Shown here: positions 12,451 through 21,167 of the stretch, piece after piece
Position numbering within the stretch: position 1 is the first letter of the stretch
Layout: each line of letters opens with the position of its first letter
IMG/VR virus record: IMGVR_UViG_3300031746_002943
Coordinates: 1 to 40,751 of that record
Length of the DNA stretch: 40,751 nt
Source: a virus
Direction: 5' to 3' (one strand)
Notes under the pieces: generated by a model
What the model was told of the DNA's origin: nothing
What the model saw: only the letters and a program-made list of their open reading frames with translations
Databases searched by the model: none
Made by a program: the position numbers and the translations under genes

Positions 12451-14031
12451 TTATAGTAAGAATACTCGGCTATCGTCTACGGCTCCGCCTGCCGCTACAT
12501 ACTCATCCGCACCAATGTCCCAGGTGCCTGAACGGGTAACGCCGTCGATGTCGTCGGTGAAAAACTCCGCTGATAAATCCGCACCATAATCTATCGCTGA
12601 AGTATCATCAGATTTTAAATGGCAATCTCCATTAGCCGCATCCACAAAACTAACCGTTTTACTATCATAGTAAGTATTATATTCAGGTGTCGTAGTGTCG
12701 CTTGCCAGATTATTTGTAGACGAGGCGTGGACTGTTGCACCAACCATGTCGTCATAATCAGCATCGTGTAGAACAGATATATTATTTTTAAGATATAAAG
12801 TTCCTTGGTCAGCATTAATTCCTTTTGTACCCCCCACTGCCGACTGTCCATACATCGTGTTGTTATAAATATAGTAGGTTCCGCCGCCGTAATTCCAAAT
12901 AGTAATATCGGATACGCCATTCGCCGCTAATTTATAAAATATATTATTGTAGATATACATCGTCGGCGAATTGCTATACTGTGTTTTTATACCGTTTGCT
13001 GAATTGTAATTATCCGCACTTGCCGCCATATAGAAAATATTATTTTTAATGGTATGCACTCCGCTAACATTATCCGCCAGCCAGAAACCCGTGCTGTCAG
13101 CAGTAAACCCATTTGTGTTAAGACCAATTTGAAGTCCGTCAACAGTAAGATTATTTACATATACCTTAATAGGGTATTGCCCTGCGGTAGACATCGCAAG
13201 TCGATAATAACTTGTGCTGGTTATTCCCTTATGCCTCGCCGCACTTGTCGTGTAGATGTTGATATAATCCGACGAGGTAGTGGTATAATTATGAACCACA
13301 ACCGCCGTCGTATCCGCACTTGACCACGTCCCGTCTATCTCCACAGTAAACCAACCATCACCTGTCAAGTCTTGCTCATTGGCGTTCATACAAGCTTCGA
13401 GAGAGGTGTAATCTCCGCCAGAAGGCATAACTGTCTTTTTAAGGAATTCTGCGGCAAAACATTTCTTTACCCAATAATTATAAGCGGTATTTAGATAGGG
13501 ATTTACTTTTTTGGCTATCCTACGCCAGAGATACGCTATCGGAGAATTTATCGGTGCGGATATTTCAGTTGCTAATCCTATCTTGGTTATTGTGTTAGCA
13601 ATTAAGGAAGTTTTAGAAAAAGTTACGGTATTTGTTTTTATGGCGGTAATATCTGTTTTAGGCAGGGCATATTTACGATGGCGAAGCATTACCATAATAG
13701 GTGCGCCATGTTCATCTATGCCTTTTTGCTCCATTAAAGATTGCTCATATTGCTTGGCTTCTACCTCATTCATCCCTGGCACTTTTACCACAACAAAATT
13801 AGGCAGACATTCCTCTTTGCCCCATACCCAATTATCAGGACGGACAACAACTATATCGCCTATTTGGGAACGGGCTTCATAAGATTGCTTATCCCCTGGC
13901 GATAATTTGTCAACTTCTGTTTGGGTAAAACTATCCATCCAATGCGGTTTTGCATGGACTAATAATTCAGCCGCAAGACAATTCCCCGCCCACAACAACA
14001 AAATTAAAATGGTAAGTTTAGTTTTCATCAT
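12451..14031 (-). CDS. Secreted right-handed beta-helix protein (fibre/adhesin or depolymerase-like)
   Basis: A 526-residue protein with a clear Sec signal peptide: KTK, hydrophobic LTILILLLWAGN, then CLAAE. A 170-residue Lys/Arg-bearing region follows, then about 300 residues of right-handed parallel beta-helix. The repeats are Asn-rich (YIYNNIFYKLAANGV, YIYNNTMYGQSA, LYLKNNISVLHDADY), preceded by GGDYTSLEACMNANE and closed by DGVTRSGTWDIGADEY, as in choice-of-anchor/pectate-lyase-like proteins. Phage beta-helices often bind or cleave host polysaccharide. A signal peptide on a phage fibre is unusual and points to export into the host envelope. Confidence 0.72.
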   Translation of the reverse strand: MMKTKLTILILLLWAGNCLAAELLVHAKPHWMDSFTQTEVDKLSPGDKQSYEARSQIGDIVVVRPDNWVWGKEECLPNFVVVKVPGMNEVEAKQYEQSLMEQKGIDEHGAPIMVMLRHRKYALPKTDITAIKTNTVTFSKTSLIANTITKIGLATEISAPINSPIAYLWRRIAKKVNPYLNTAYNYWVKKCFAAEFLKKTVMPSGGDYTSLEACMNANEQDLTGDGWFTVEIDGTWSSADTTAVVVHNYTTTSSDYINIYTTSAARHKGITSTSYYRLAMSTAGQYPIKVYVNNLTVDGLQIGLNTNGFTADSTGFWLADNVSGVHTIKNNIFYMAASADNYNSANGIKTQYSNSPTMYIYNNIFYKLAANGVSDITIWNYGGGTYYIYNNTMYGQSAVGGTKGINADQGTLYLKNNISVLHDADYDDMVGATVHASSTNNLASDTTTPEYNTYYDSKTVSFVDAANGDCHLKSDDTSAIDYGADLSAEFFTDDIDGVTRSGTWDIGADEYVAAGGAVDDSRVFLL

Positions 14032-14033
14032 AT

Positions 14034-14813
14034 TTACGGTGTAAATTTATAAGGCACTACTGTTAAATTCCAATTCACCGCCGTTATAGCTATCTCCGTT
14101 CTTGCGGTCGCGTTCAGAATTTCCGGTAACGCAGCACCCGTGATAAGAGTCGTATTAACAGCATCGGCTGTGATAACAAATCCCATACTTACCCCTGTAT
14201 CTTGTACGCCATTAAATTTAATAATTGCTCCTGCGGCATATCCGACAGTGGCATTTTTAGCAGTCCAATATACATCTAAAAAATCCGGTCTTGCCGCTAA
14301 CCCGTGCGCCTGGATAGTAGTGGTACTGACAGCGTAGGAGTCTTTTACTAATGCTGTGCCTTTAGTAATAGTAGAACCTGCGCCAGCTTGTCCTTGCGGC
14401 CCTGTAACATTCCAGGGGCCTAATACGGTGGCATTGTCTAAAGTAATATTCAACCATCCGGTCGCATTAACTGCTGCATTGCTTATACTGATACCGTCAT
14501 TGCCATTTGAACCTGCCGACCCTTGTCCACCTTGCGGGCCGGTAACATTCCAAGGCCCCAGCACGGTATTGTTACTTAAGGTTAGGTTTAACCAACCTGT
14601 GCCATTAACAATAGCACTTGCAATACCTATGCCAACTGTCCCATTCGTTCCATTTATTCCGTTAGCCCCATCTGCGCCATTATTGCCGGCAGTTCCTTGA
14701 TTACCCGTATCGCCTTTATCACCCTTTAAAATTGTGCTAATACTTGATTGACCACAATAACTAAATGACGGAAGAGCGAGAAACAATAATAGACAGAATA
14801 TAAGTTTCTTCAT
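14034..14813 (-). CDS. Secreted collagen-like fibre protein
   Basis: A 259-residue protein with an N-terminal signal peptide (KKLIFCLLLFLALPSFSYCG) and collagen-like Gly-X-Y repeats (GDKGDTGNQGTAGNNGADG and two later GPQG blocks). Each block is separated by a near-repeat of about 30 residues with WLNLTLSNNTVLGPWNVTG and WLNITLDNATVLGPWNVTG. The C-terminal about 110 residues look like a trimerising beta domain. Collagen-like triple helices form shafts in phage tail fibres; the signal peptide again points to export. The start has AAGGAG upstream. Confidence 0.7.
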   Translation of the reverse strand: MKKLIFCLLLFLALPSFSYCGQSSISTILKGDKGDTGNQGTAGNNGADGANGINGTNGTVGIGIASAIVNGTGWLNLTLSNNTVLGPWNVTGPQGGQGSAGSNGNDGISISNAAVNATGWLNITLDNATVLGPWNVTGPQGQAGAGSTITKGTALVKDSYAVSTTTIQAHGLAARPDFLDVYWTAKNATVGYAAGAIIKFNGVQDTGVSMGFVITADAVNTTLITGAALPEILNATARTEIAITAVNWNLTVVPYKFTP

Positions 14814-14821
14814 ATATCTCC

Positions 14822-16687
14822 TTACTTAGTAAAATCCCACCCTATCGCGAAGTTGGTAACTGCTCCGCTGACAGATGTGGTGTTCCATTTAGTCCAGTTC
14901 CCCGCTGGAATAGTGGCGTTCCCAAAATTGGTTATCTCTAATTCCGTGCCTGATGTGATTGTCCAGTCCGTCGCATTTATCGCCCTGGCGCAAGTTTGCC
15001 CGTTAGCACTGCAATCTTCCAACCTACCCACCACATTCGTTCCCCCTACCCCATTTGCGGAAACCTTGGTTAAGGTAATGGCTACAGCAATAGGCGGTAT
15101 CATAATATCGTGGGAAGCGGTGATGTTATAAATGGAAAGCCCTTTTTCTCCCGTAGCGGTTGCGGCAACTGCTATCCCCCTGAAATTAAACACATACCCT
15201 TCAGTAGCAGAGATAGCGATTAAGACAGGTTTAGAAATTTGTCCGGCAGTAGTCGGCTCCGTGGCTGTCAATGCCCCCGCGCTTGAAGGAGAAAGAAAAT
15301 AGACGGAATTGGCTGAGAGGCTGGAAAGTCCGCTAATGTAACCACCCATTGTAAAGTTGAAATTATTTACACCATCCACCGCAGAAACTATTCCCACTAC
15401 TTCTGCGTTTGCGGCACTGTCAGCTTGGGCTTTTTGATAAGTTGTAACAAATTTAATCACATTCCCTACTGCAAGACCGTGGGAAGCCTGGGTGATATTT
15501 CTGATCAAAGAAGTTCCTGAGCCGCCGCTCCCACCCGTATCATCCACCCCATCAGAGAAACCGGCAGGCATGTTTGAAATAGTCGCAAGTTCAGCCCAAG
15601 TGTCTATCTGTGTACTGCCTATTTTATTATTGAAAGTAGTCCAATCGGTGGAGTTTAAATAACCATCTACGGAAGTTGTAGCTTTAGGGATAGCGATAGT
15701 CGCTTTCGCGCCGGTAGTGCCAGGAAATATATCATTTGCCGCACCTGTAATCGGAGCGGTAGTCGCTAAATCACCAAGCATATTTATTGATAAGGTAGTA
15801 TCAACATCATTGCCGGGTAATATATTGTCTACATTGGTCGTGCCGTTCACTAATAGAGGGGCCGTAGCGACTACATCTCCCAACATATTTAAGGATATGG
15901 TGGTATCAACATCTCCACCTGGAAGAATATCGTTTACTGCTGTCGTGCCATTTATCAATACAGGAGCTGTGGCAACGATGTCGCCAGTCATAGTAATTGC
16001 GAGGGTTACATCAGCATCTGCGCCTGGGAATATATCATTTTCAGCACCAGTTAAAGGCGCTGTAGTTACTAAATCCTTTAATAATGTACCCGCCATTTTC
16101 CCATTGAAGGTAGTCCAATCAGTAGAATTTAAGTATCCATCAACAGAAGTTGTCGCTTTAGGAATGACGATTGTTAAAGTTGCCCCTTCACTTCCTGCCG
16201 CCCCGCCCGTGATAGGTGCGGTGGTAGCAACGGAAGCGACATAGTTCCCTGAAGTGTTAGTTCCTAATGGTATATCGGTAGTTCTGTTAAAATAATTGGT
16301 TAGGTTGGCTAATGCTAAGATTTGAGTCTGGGTAAAGAATTGAGTAGAATTAACCTTAAAATCGTGGGTACTGGTTGCGGAAGCAATGACAACAGAGCCG
16401 TCGCTACTGGATAAAGTCTGTGAAGTAGCGTCGAGGGTATTTATGTCGGTGATCCCACCACCTGGAGCGCCTGTGGCATCATCTTCCATGAGAAACTTTC
16501 CCTGGCCGACATTCCATTTAAGAATTTTATCTTCCCCTATGTCAGTTGTATTTACATCGTCTAATTCTTGGATAGTGGTAGGCACATAGACAGCCTGCGA
16601 TAAGGCATATTGGGTAGATAAGAGGCAAATCGCTCCTACAATGCCCGCCAGAAGCCCAAATTTAAGGGTTTTTAAGAGTTTTAGCAT
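14822..16687 (-). CDS. Repeat-rich fibre-like protein with signal peptide
   Basis: A 621-residue protein with a signal-like N-terminus (KTLKFGLLAGIVGAICLLS, then YALSQA). Fibre-type repeats follow: IPKATTSVDGYLNSTDWTTF occurs twice (about residues 175-195 and 330-350). Between the copies are four related blocks built as ATAP-x-ING-TT, then NDILPGGDVDTTISLNMLGD. Such repeats form beta-structured fibre shafts. The C-terminal 200 residues (SLIRNITQASHGLAVGNVIKF and a later beta domain) resemble phage fibre tips. AAGGAG precedes ATG 16687. Probably host-surface binding, on the virion or displayed on the cell. Confidence 0.7.
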   Translation of the reverse strand: MLKLLKTLKFGLLAGIVGAICLLSTQYALSQAVYVPTTIQELDDVNTTDIGEDKILKWNVGQGKFLMEDDATGAPGGGITDINTLDATSQTLSSSDGSVVIASATSTHDFKVNSTQFFTQTQILALANLTNYFNRTTDIPLGTNTSGNYVASVATTAPITGGAAGSEGATLTIVIPKATTSVDGYLNSTDWTTFNGKMAGTLLKDLVTTAPLTGAENDIFPGADADVTLAITMTGDIVATAPVLINGTTAVNDILPGGDVDTTISLNMLGDVVATAPLLVNGTTNVDNILPGNDVDTTLSINMLGDLATTAPITGAANDIFPGTTGAKATIAIPKATTSVDGYLNSTDWTTFNNKIGSTQIDTWAELATISNMPAGFSDGVDDTGGSGGSGTSLIRNITQASHGLAVGNVIKFVTTYQKAQADSAANAEVVGIVSAVDGVNNFNFTMGGYISGLSSLSANSVYFLSPSSAGALTATEPTTAGQISKPVLIAISATEGYVFNFRGIAVAATATGEKGLSIYNITASHDIMIPPIAVAITLTKVSANGVGGTNVVGRLEDCSANGQTCARAINATDWTITSGTELEITNFGNATIPAGNWTKWNTTSVSGAVTNFAIGWDFTK

Positions 16688-16696
16688 ATTTTCTCC

Positions 16697-16724
16697 TTGA
16701 CTTTTACCATTTTAGGCTTATACT
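16697..16724 (+). promoter_or_regulatory. Sigma70-type promoter for the plus-strand lipoprotein unit
   Basis: TTGACT (16697-16702), 16-nt spacer, TATACT (16719-16724) on the plus strand. It points away from the fibre genes toward the lipoprotein gene 150 nt downstream, the only plus-strand island in the late region. An independent promoter is the hallmark of a moron. Confidence 0.62.
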
Positions 16725-16852
16725 TAATCTTGCTTGTTCGGATTTCGTTTTTTCTTTGGCAAAATATATTGACTTGGAACAAAAATCCGACTCTGCCAAT
16801 CCTCTTTAGTTTGCCAATTACTTGGTGTTACTTCGGTCATTTTAACATTCAT
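16724..16852 (-). CDS. 42-aa miniprotein resembling a portal protein segment
   Basis: ATG 16852 has GGAGG 4-5 nt upstream. The peptide MNVKMTEVTPSNWQTKEDWQ continues SRIFVPSQYILPKKKRN. Its core NWQTKEDWQSRIFVPSQ closely matches the portal of the same genome (AWKNKEDWQSKVFIPQQ, about residues 60-76 there). It lies directly upstream of the fibre genes on the same strand. It could be a leftover of a portal duplication, or a short mimic that binds a portal partner. Confidence 0.6.
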   Translation of the reverse strand: MNVKMTEVTPSNWQTKEDWQSRIFVPSQYILPKKKRNPNKQD

Positions 16853-16875
16853 ATAACCTCCGAGGTTAAAGAACG

Positions 16876-17160
16876 ATGATAAAATTATTGTTAGTGGTAT
16901 TTTGTCTTTTGTTCATATCCGGTTGTGCCTACCTTCAAAGAATAGGTAATAGTCTTTCTTCTATGTCCGATGAAGATATAATAATGTTAAATCAACAGAT
17001 GCAAGAACAACAAAAAATTAATCAAGAAAATTATTATCGGCAACAACAATTAAATATTCAAAGGATGCAAATGATACAATCGCTTACTCCACCACGGTCT
17101 CAATCTACGCATACTCGTTGTTATCAAGTAGGTAATGAAGTACAATGTGATACTAATTAA
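16876..17160 (+). CDS. Phage lipoprotein (moron candidate)
   Basis: A 94-residue protein with a textbook lipoprotein signal: MIKLLLVVFCLLFISGCAYL, with the lipobox L-F-I-S-G-C and Cys 17 to be lipidated. The mature part is Gln-rich and helical (LNQQMQEQQKINQENYYRQQ) and ends with a Cys pair (CYQVGNEVQC) that could be a disulfide. It is on the opposite strand to all surrounding genes and has its own promoter. Phage lipoproteins of this kind often block receptors (superinfection exclusion) or serve as outer spanins; the sequence does not decide between them. Confidence 0.78.
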   Translation: MIKLLLVVFCLLFISGCAYLQRIGNSLSSMSDEDIIMLNQQMQEQQKINQENYYRQQQLNIQRMQMIQSLTPPRSQSTHTRCYQVGNEVQCDTN

Positions 17161-17169
17161 GGAATAAAT

Positions 17170-17274
17170 ATGAGTACATTCTTTTGGTGTTGTATAGCCA
17201 CTTTTTGTTTTATTACCCTTTTTGAACGTATTCATAAACGCCACAAAGAAGAAGATAAGGAAGAAAATAATTAA
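17170..17274 (+). CDS. Small membrane protein following the lipoprotein (34 aa)
   Basis: AAGGA precedes ATG 17170. MSTFFWCCIATFCFITLFER is a hydrophobic helix, followed by a charged tail (HKRHKEEDKEENN). It follows the lipoprotein gene by 9 bp, and its stop overlaps the stop of the convergent minus-strand gene. It may work with the lipoprotein, for example as an inner-membrane partner of an outer-membrane protein. Confidence 0.55.
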   Translation: MSTFFWCCIATFCFITLFERIHKRHKEEDKEENN

Positions 17275-18728
17275 AATTTTCCAGTAGTTACTTTTTTTAC
17301 TGCTTCCAACCCCATAGCCCCCAAAGCTACATCTCCGCCTCTTTGTTTAAGAGTTTTTATTATTTTCTTCGCTCTATTTAACTTATTTATCTTTCCCGCA
17401 TCTGAAATAATCGGATGTTTAACGTATTTCTGCAATTCTTCTATGTGTTTTGTATCTTGTAAACTTAAGGGTTTATCCGTGCCTATGCGATTGAGTTTCG
17501 CTTCCGTGGCTATTTTTAAATCGCCGGTATTACGATTTAAGAATTTGCCTTCCTGATAAAATGCTTCTCTTTCTAATGCTCTTGCGGCTTGTAAACCCTT
17601 TAATCCTGAATTTTCTCCGGCTTGGTAAAAGCTATCAACCACTTTACTAACATCTATATCGGAAGGCTTGTTTTTATAAAGGGCGTTTAACTTATCACGC
17701 AAGAATAAAAACTGTTCTTTATTGACAAGGGTTTCTCTGCCTGCCCTCATTGCCCTTACCATTTGTCCTTGTGTTAGAGATTTTCCTGCCAATTTTTCAA
17801 CCCCGGATATTGCGTCTGCGCTTTGATAGAAGTCAAGCAATTTACCATACACGGAGTCCCTTGCTATTTCACTTTGACCTAATTCGGTTAAACTTCCGGT
17901 ATCAGTTATCAGCCCCAACCTTTTTAATCTATTGCCAGCTTCTTTAATAGCTGGTTTAACATTGATAAATTTATTTTCTGGTGTCCCCTTGAATACCTTG
18001 TTATACATATCATCGGCGTAAGTAAGAGCTTGATTAAGTTTATCTTTAATAGTTTCAGCAAGCGAACCATTAGAAGCTCCATATTCACTCTCAACCCTAA
18101 GTGCTTCCGGCTTAGTAAGTCCACCTCTAAAAAACTTATTGGGAATATTGTAAATAGCTTTTATCGCTTCGGGTGTGGCTTTCGTAAGAGCTTTCCCCGC
18201 CTTATATAATCCTTTTCCTGCGTACCCTAATGCCGCAGTAGTCGCAAAACCTTTTGTGGCTTCTGGTATTATTCTTTCTGGGCCTTGCGTAAGTCCTGCC
18301 TTTGTCCCTTCATAAGCTCCTACACCTGTTGCAAGTTTAAGGATTGCCGGAAGTTTTGAAATTGTGCTTGCGCCGCCAATAAAAGGTTGCATCATTGCTA
18401 AGTCTGGCGCGGTTTCTCCTGCCAACCTTGCCAATGCCGGAAAAGCTCCTTGAGGCCCTGGAGTTTCTGCCTGTACTTCTTGTATGGCCGGAGCGTTAGG
18501 AAGCATTGAGATAATTCTCTTGCCAAAAGGTACGCTTTCATATAGTCCCTTAGTTAATTGAGGGATAATCTTGCCAGCAAGCTGTTGTTTAGTGTATCTT
18601 CCGGCAATAAGTTTTTGCGGAGATCCGCCCTCTTCCCCAAGTCTTTTCTTCTCAAATCCTATAATCTGTTCTAAGGTAAACCCCGCTTCTCTTGCTTTAT
18701 TAAATTGTTCTTCGGTAAGTGGAGGCAT
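17271..18728 (-). CDS. Internal virion / ejection protein candidate (485 aa)
   Basis: A large helical protein with Ala/Lys-rich coiled regions (NKVFKGTPENKFINVKPAIK, LMVGLQAARALERE-type helices) and a central Gly/Ala stretch (AGETAPDLAMMQPFIGGAST). No enzymatic motif. It follows two other late proteins of similar composition, the place where podovirus-type phages encode internal core/ejection proteins that enter the cell with DNA. Assigned by position and composition only. Confidence 0.5.
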   Translation of the reverse strand: MPPLTEEQFNKAREAGFTLEQIIGFEKKRLGEEGGSPQKLIAGRYTKQQLAGKIIPQLTKGLYESVPFGKRIISMLPNAPAIQEVQAETPGPQGAFPALARLAGETAPDLAMMQPFIGGASTISKLPAILKLATGVGAYEGTKAGLTQGPERIIPEATKGFATTAALGYAGKGLYKAGKALTKATPEAIKAIYNIPNKFFRGGLTKPEALRVESEYGASNGSLAETIKDKLNQALTYADDMYNKVFKGTPENKFINVKPAIKEAGNRLKRLGLITDTGSLTELGQSEIARDSVYGKLLDFYQSADAISGVEKLAGKSLTQGQMVRAMRAGRETLVNKEQFLFLRDKLNALYKNKPSDIDVSKVVDSFYQAGENSGLKGLQAARALEREAFYQEGKFLNRNTGDLKIATEAKLNRIGTDKPLSLQDTKHIEELQKYVKHPIISDAGKINKLNRAKKIIKTLKQRGGDVALGAMGLEAVKKVTTGKF

Positions 18729-19708
18729 TATTTTCCTCCGATTGATTGAAGATATTTCTGGTAATCTGAATTTTGGTTTGTTCCTTCTGCTGATATATTA
18801 CCTTCACTATTTCTCTGCATTATCTTCTGTACCGATTTTTTTATAATATTGATATACTTCTGTGCATCCTGCGGAGAGAGATTTCTTTTTAATGCGGTAG
18901 ATGCTTCTCTTAATATCTGACCTTCCTTTTCGCTTAGCTGTCCAAATCCCGTAGCCCCCGTCTTGCTGGCTTTTTTCATGTCTGTAATTAAAGCTACTAT
19001 CTTTCCCGATAGTAGTTTATTAATATTGGCTTCCCAATTCTTGCGTTCAAAACCCCAGGGGTTGAGAGTTGGAACTTCACCAACTGCGCCAAAATACTTT
19101 AATCCCTTCTCTACTTCGGCTATTGTGCCAAGAGTTTCCTCAGCCGAATTTCTTATAAATTCCGATTCCGTATCCTGTTGTTTTGTTTTTTCCTCTTTTG
19201 CTAAATTGAATTTCTGTTGTGCAACATTCGGAGCCACAACTTTTGCACTCTTAGGTACTGCACCTTTAGGTACAAGATTTCCTTGCTCATCATATCCATA
19301 AACTTGAGTTAATGCGTTTCTATTCGCCTGTTGTCCGTATTGTGTGATTATATCCTTCAATCCCAATCCGTAATCGCTTCCGTGTTGCGCCATAAGTCCG
19401 ACGAGCTTATTTATTTTCTCATCAGGGTTTGATTGCTCTTGCGCTATCTGCTGTACACTCTGCATGAATTGATTGCGCTTATTCCCCTGTTGCATACCTG
19501 TAAATCCTTGCGTAAGCCCGGAAAGCGCATTTAACCCCGTGTTAAACGGGCTTTGTTTTCCCCTGTTGATAGGGATATCATACCCGCCGATTTTCTCCGT
19601 CGGTGCTGCTCCCTGGTTTTGCTGATTGACAAGTTGGATTAACTGCATTAAATTTGACAAGCTTCCATTATTGTTACCTTGTTTTACCATGTCTAAAAGG
19701 TTTGGCAT
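18728..19708 (-). CDS. Internal virion protein candidate (326 aa)
   Basis: Gln/Asn-rich N-terminal third (NLMQLIQLVNQQNQGAAPT), a Gly-rich turn region, then long charged helices (LAKEEKTKQQDTESEFIRN). Start ATG 19708 with GAGG 6 nt upstream is chosen over 19780, which overlaps the previous gene. It sits between the Gly-rich protein and a large helical protein, as internal/ejection proteins do in T7- and P22-like phages. Function inferred. Confidence 0.55.
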   Translation of the reverse strand: MPNLLDMVKQGNNNGSLSNLMQLIQLVNQQNQGAAPTEKIGGYDIPINRGKQSPFNTGLNALSGLTQGFTGMQQGNKRNQFMQSVQQIAQEQSNPDEKINKLVGLMAQHGSDYGLGLKDIITQYGQQANRNALTQVYGYDEQGNLVPKGAVPKSAKVVAPNVAQQKFNLAKEEKTKQQDTESEFIRNSAEETLGTIAEVEKGLKYFGAVGEVPTLNPWGFERKNWEANINKLLSGKIVALITDMKKASKTGATGFGQLSEKEGQILREASTALKRNLSPQDAQKYINIIKKSVQKIMQRNSEGNISAEGTNQNSDYQKYLQSIGGK

Positions 19709-19715
19709 ATTATCC

Positions 19716-20558
19716 TCACATTCCCCAACCGGATAGTCCGGTCGGATTATACGGCGTAGAACTACCCCAGGAGCCGCCACCGTAACTTGTAGCCCCCGCG
19801 GGCATATTCATTAAACTTAATAATGAGGATAAATCCATACCCCCACCGCCACCCCCACCGCCACCCCCGCCGCCGAATATGTTACCGATTGCCCCGCCGC
19901 CACCCATTAAAGCAGGAATTGCGGCTAAACTTGCCCCGCCGGTAAAAGGAGCGGCTACTAACCCAAGCGCTCCGCCTGCCAATGTCCCTATTGAACCCCA
20001 AGGCGTACTACTTTTTTGATTGGCGTTGTAGATATTTAAGCCAAGCATATCCTTATACTGTTGCCATGAATTAGTTTGGTCAGTATTATACTGGCCGGTA
20101 ACTCTACCTAATAAATCCTGTCCATACCCCATATTGGTATTAAGATAATTTGTCAGGGCATTTAGATTATTTTGTTTATATTGTTGCCCGCCTAAAACCG
20201 CTTGCGTTGAAGCCTTGCTTATTAAATCGGTAAGCGCGTCTTTATAAACGGTTGAACCGCCAAGCCCCCGGCCTATCAGGGCATTTTCTAACGGAGCCTG
20301 CGAAGTCCTTAATAACTCCTGCATATATTGATTTGTATAGGGGTCGCTTTCAGGAGTGCCACCGAGGCCAAGAGAAGTAAGCAAGGAATTGCGTATCCCC
20401 TTAACCGCCTGCATAGTCGCTAATTCCTGGGGATCTGCCGAAACTCCATAGGTATTCGTCCCCTTATCGTATCCGCCTGTCATCCCAAAGAGGTCAAAAC
20501 TGCTTGCGCTTGGCTGTTTATATTTTGGTATGCTGACTGAATCGTCTCCGCCGTTCAT
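19716..20558 (-). CDS. Glycine-rich virion protein candidate
   Basis: A 280-residue protein with a helical N-terminal half (KQPSASSFDLFGMTGGYDKG; ELATMQAVKGIRNSLLTSLG), a small hydrophobic segment (GALGLVAAPFTGGASLAAIP) and then a run of 11 glycines before MDLSSLLSLMNM. The hydrophobic-Gly region resembles the membrane-inserting part of ejection proteins such as P22 gp7/gp20-type. The Gly run is encoded by a G-rich minus-strand tract (about 19840-19875). Function inferred from position between fibre and internal proteins. Confidence 0.55.
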   Translation of the reverse strand: MNGGDDSVSIPKYKQPSASSFDLFGMTGGYDKGTNTYGVSADPQELATMQAVKGIRNSLLTSLGLGGTPESDPYTNQYMQELLRTSQAPLENALIGRGLGGSTVYKDALTDLISKASTQAVLGGQQYKQNNLNALTNYLNTNMGYGQDLLGRVTGQYNTDQTNSWQQYKDMLGLNIYNANQKSSTPWGSIGTLAGGALGLVAAPFTGGASLAAIPALMGGGGAIGNIFGGGGGGGGGGGGMDLSSLLSLMNMPAGATSYGGGSWGSSTPYNPTGLSGWGM

Positions 20559-20560
20559 AT

Positions 20561-21163
20561 TTACTCCTTTTTTACTGTTTCAATCTTGCCTTCCGGCAAT
20601 TTATATTCATCCTTCAGGATTGAATAAATTACCATATCCTTAAACTCTTCGTCTACTTTAAAACTCTTTCGTAATACGCCTTCTTTTATGAAACCTGCTC
20701 TTTCTGCTAATCGTCTTGATAGGAGATTATCGCTGAATGTCCGGTATTCTATGCGGTTAAATCCCGCGCCGTTAAAGCACCAGGAAACCATTGTCCGCAA
20801 GGCATCCTCGCTAAAAGTATATTTCCCCCGCTTTATAACCTTAAGCAATCCCCTTAAAACTTCCTTATCCAATATCCCCACAATCTTGCAGGAAAAAGGC
20901 GTAACATCGGTAAGATAGATATAACCGATTTTCTTGCTTGCCTTCCCCTCTTTGCTATAACAAGCCCAGGCCTTAATCTGTCCCGTCGCAAGAAGGGTCA
21001 ATACATATTTTCGCGCCTCTTCTTTGGTCATCTCGCGCAGGCAGAATCGCCCCATCATCCCATTTTTATCTTCCCTGTGAAGTTGGATAAAATGGTCTAA
21101 ATCTACTATTTCAAGGGGGAATAAAAGAACCCGTTTACCGATGATAGAATTATTTAAGTTCAT
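20561..21163 (-). CDS. GNAT acetyltransferase (RimJ/RimL-like)
   Basis: A 200-residue GNAT protein. IIGKRVLLFPLEIVDLDHF is the opening strand, GYIYLTD a core strand, and NRIEYRTFSDNLLSRRLAER followed by AGFIKEGVLRKSF is the acetyl-CoA-binding and C-terminal part. It would transfer an acetyl group from acetyl-CoA to a protein N-terminus, amino sugar or small molecule. It is lodged between the tail-fibre and internal-virion genes, 2-5 bp from each. It could acetylate an aminosugar or a virion protein; the substrate is unknown. Confidence 0.82.
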   Translation of the reverse strand: MNLNNSIIGKRVLLFPLEIVDLDHFIQLHREDKNGMMGRFCLREMTKEEARKYVLTLLATGQIKAWACYSKEGKASKKIGYIYLTDVTPFSCKIVGILDKEVLRGLLKVIKRGKYTFSEDALRTMVSWCFNGAGFNRIEYRTFSDNLLSRRLAERAGFIKEGVLRKSFKVDEEFKDMVIYSILKDEYKLPEGKIETVKKE

Positions 21164-21167
21164 TTAA

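Noticed and set aside
13054-15131. Several plus-strand open frames in the fibre genes
   Set aside because: Low-complexity antisense shadows of repeat-rich coding sequence, with no ribosome sites.
16697-16879. Plus-strand hydrophobic open frame (60 aa)
   Set aside because: Begins at the TTG of the -35 box of a promoter, lacks a ribosome site, and is antisense to the better supported 42-aa gene; its overlap with the lipoprotein start is chance.
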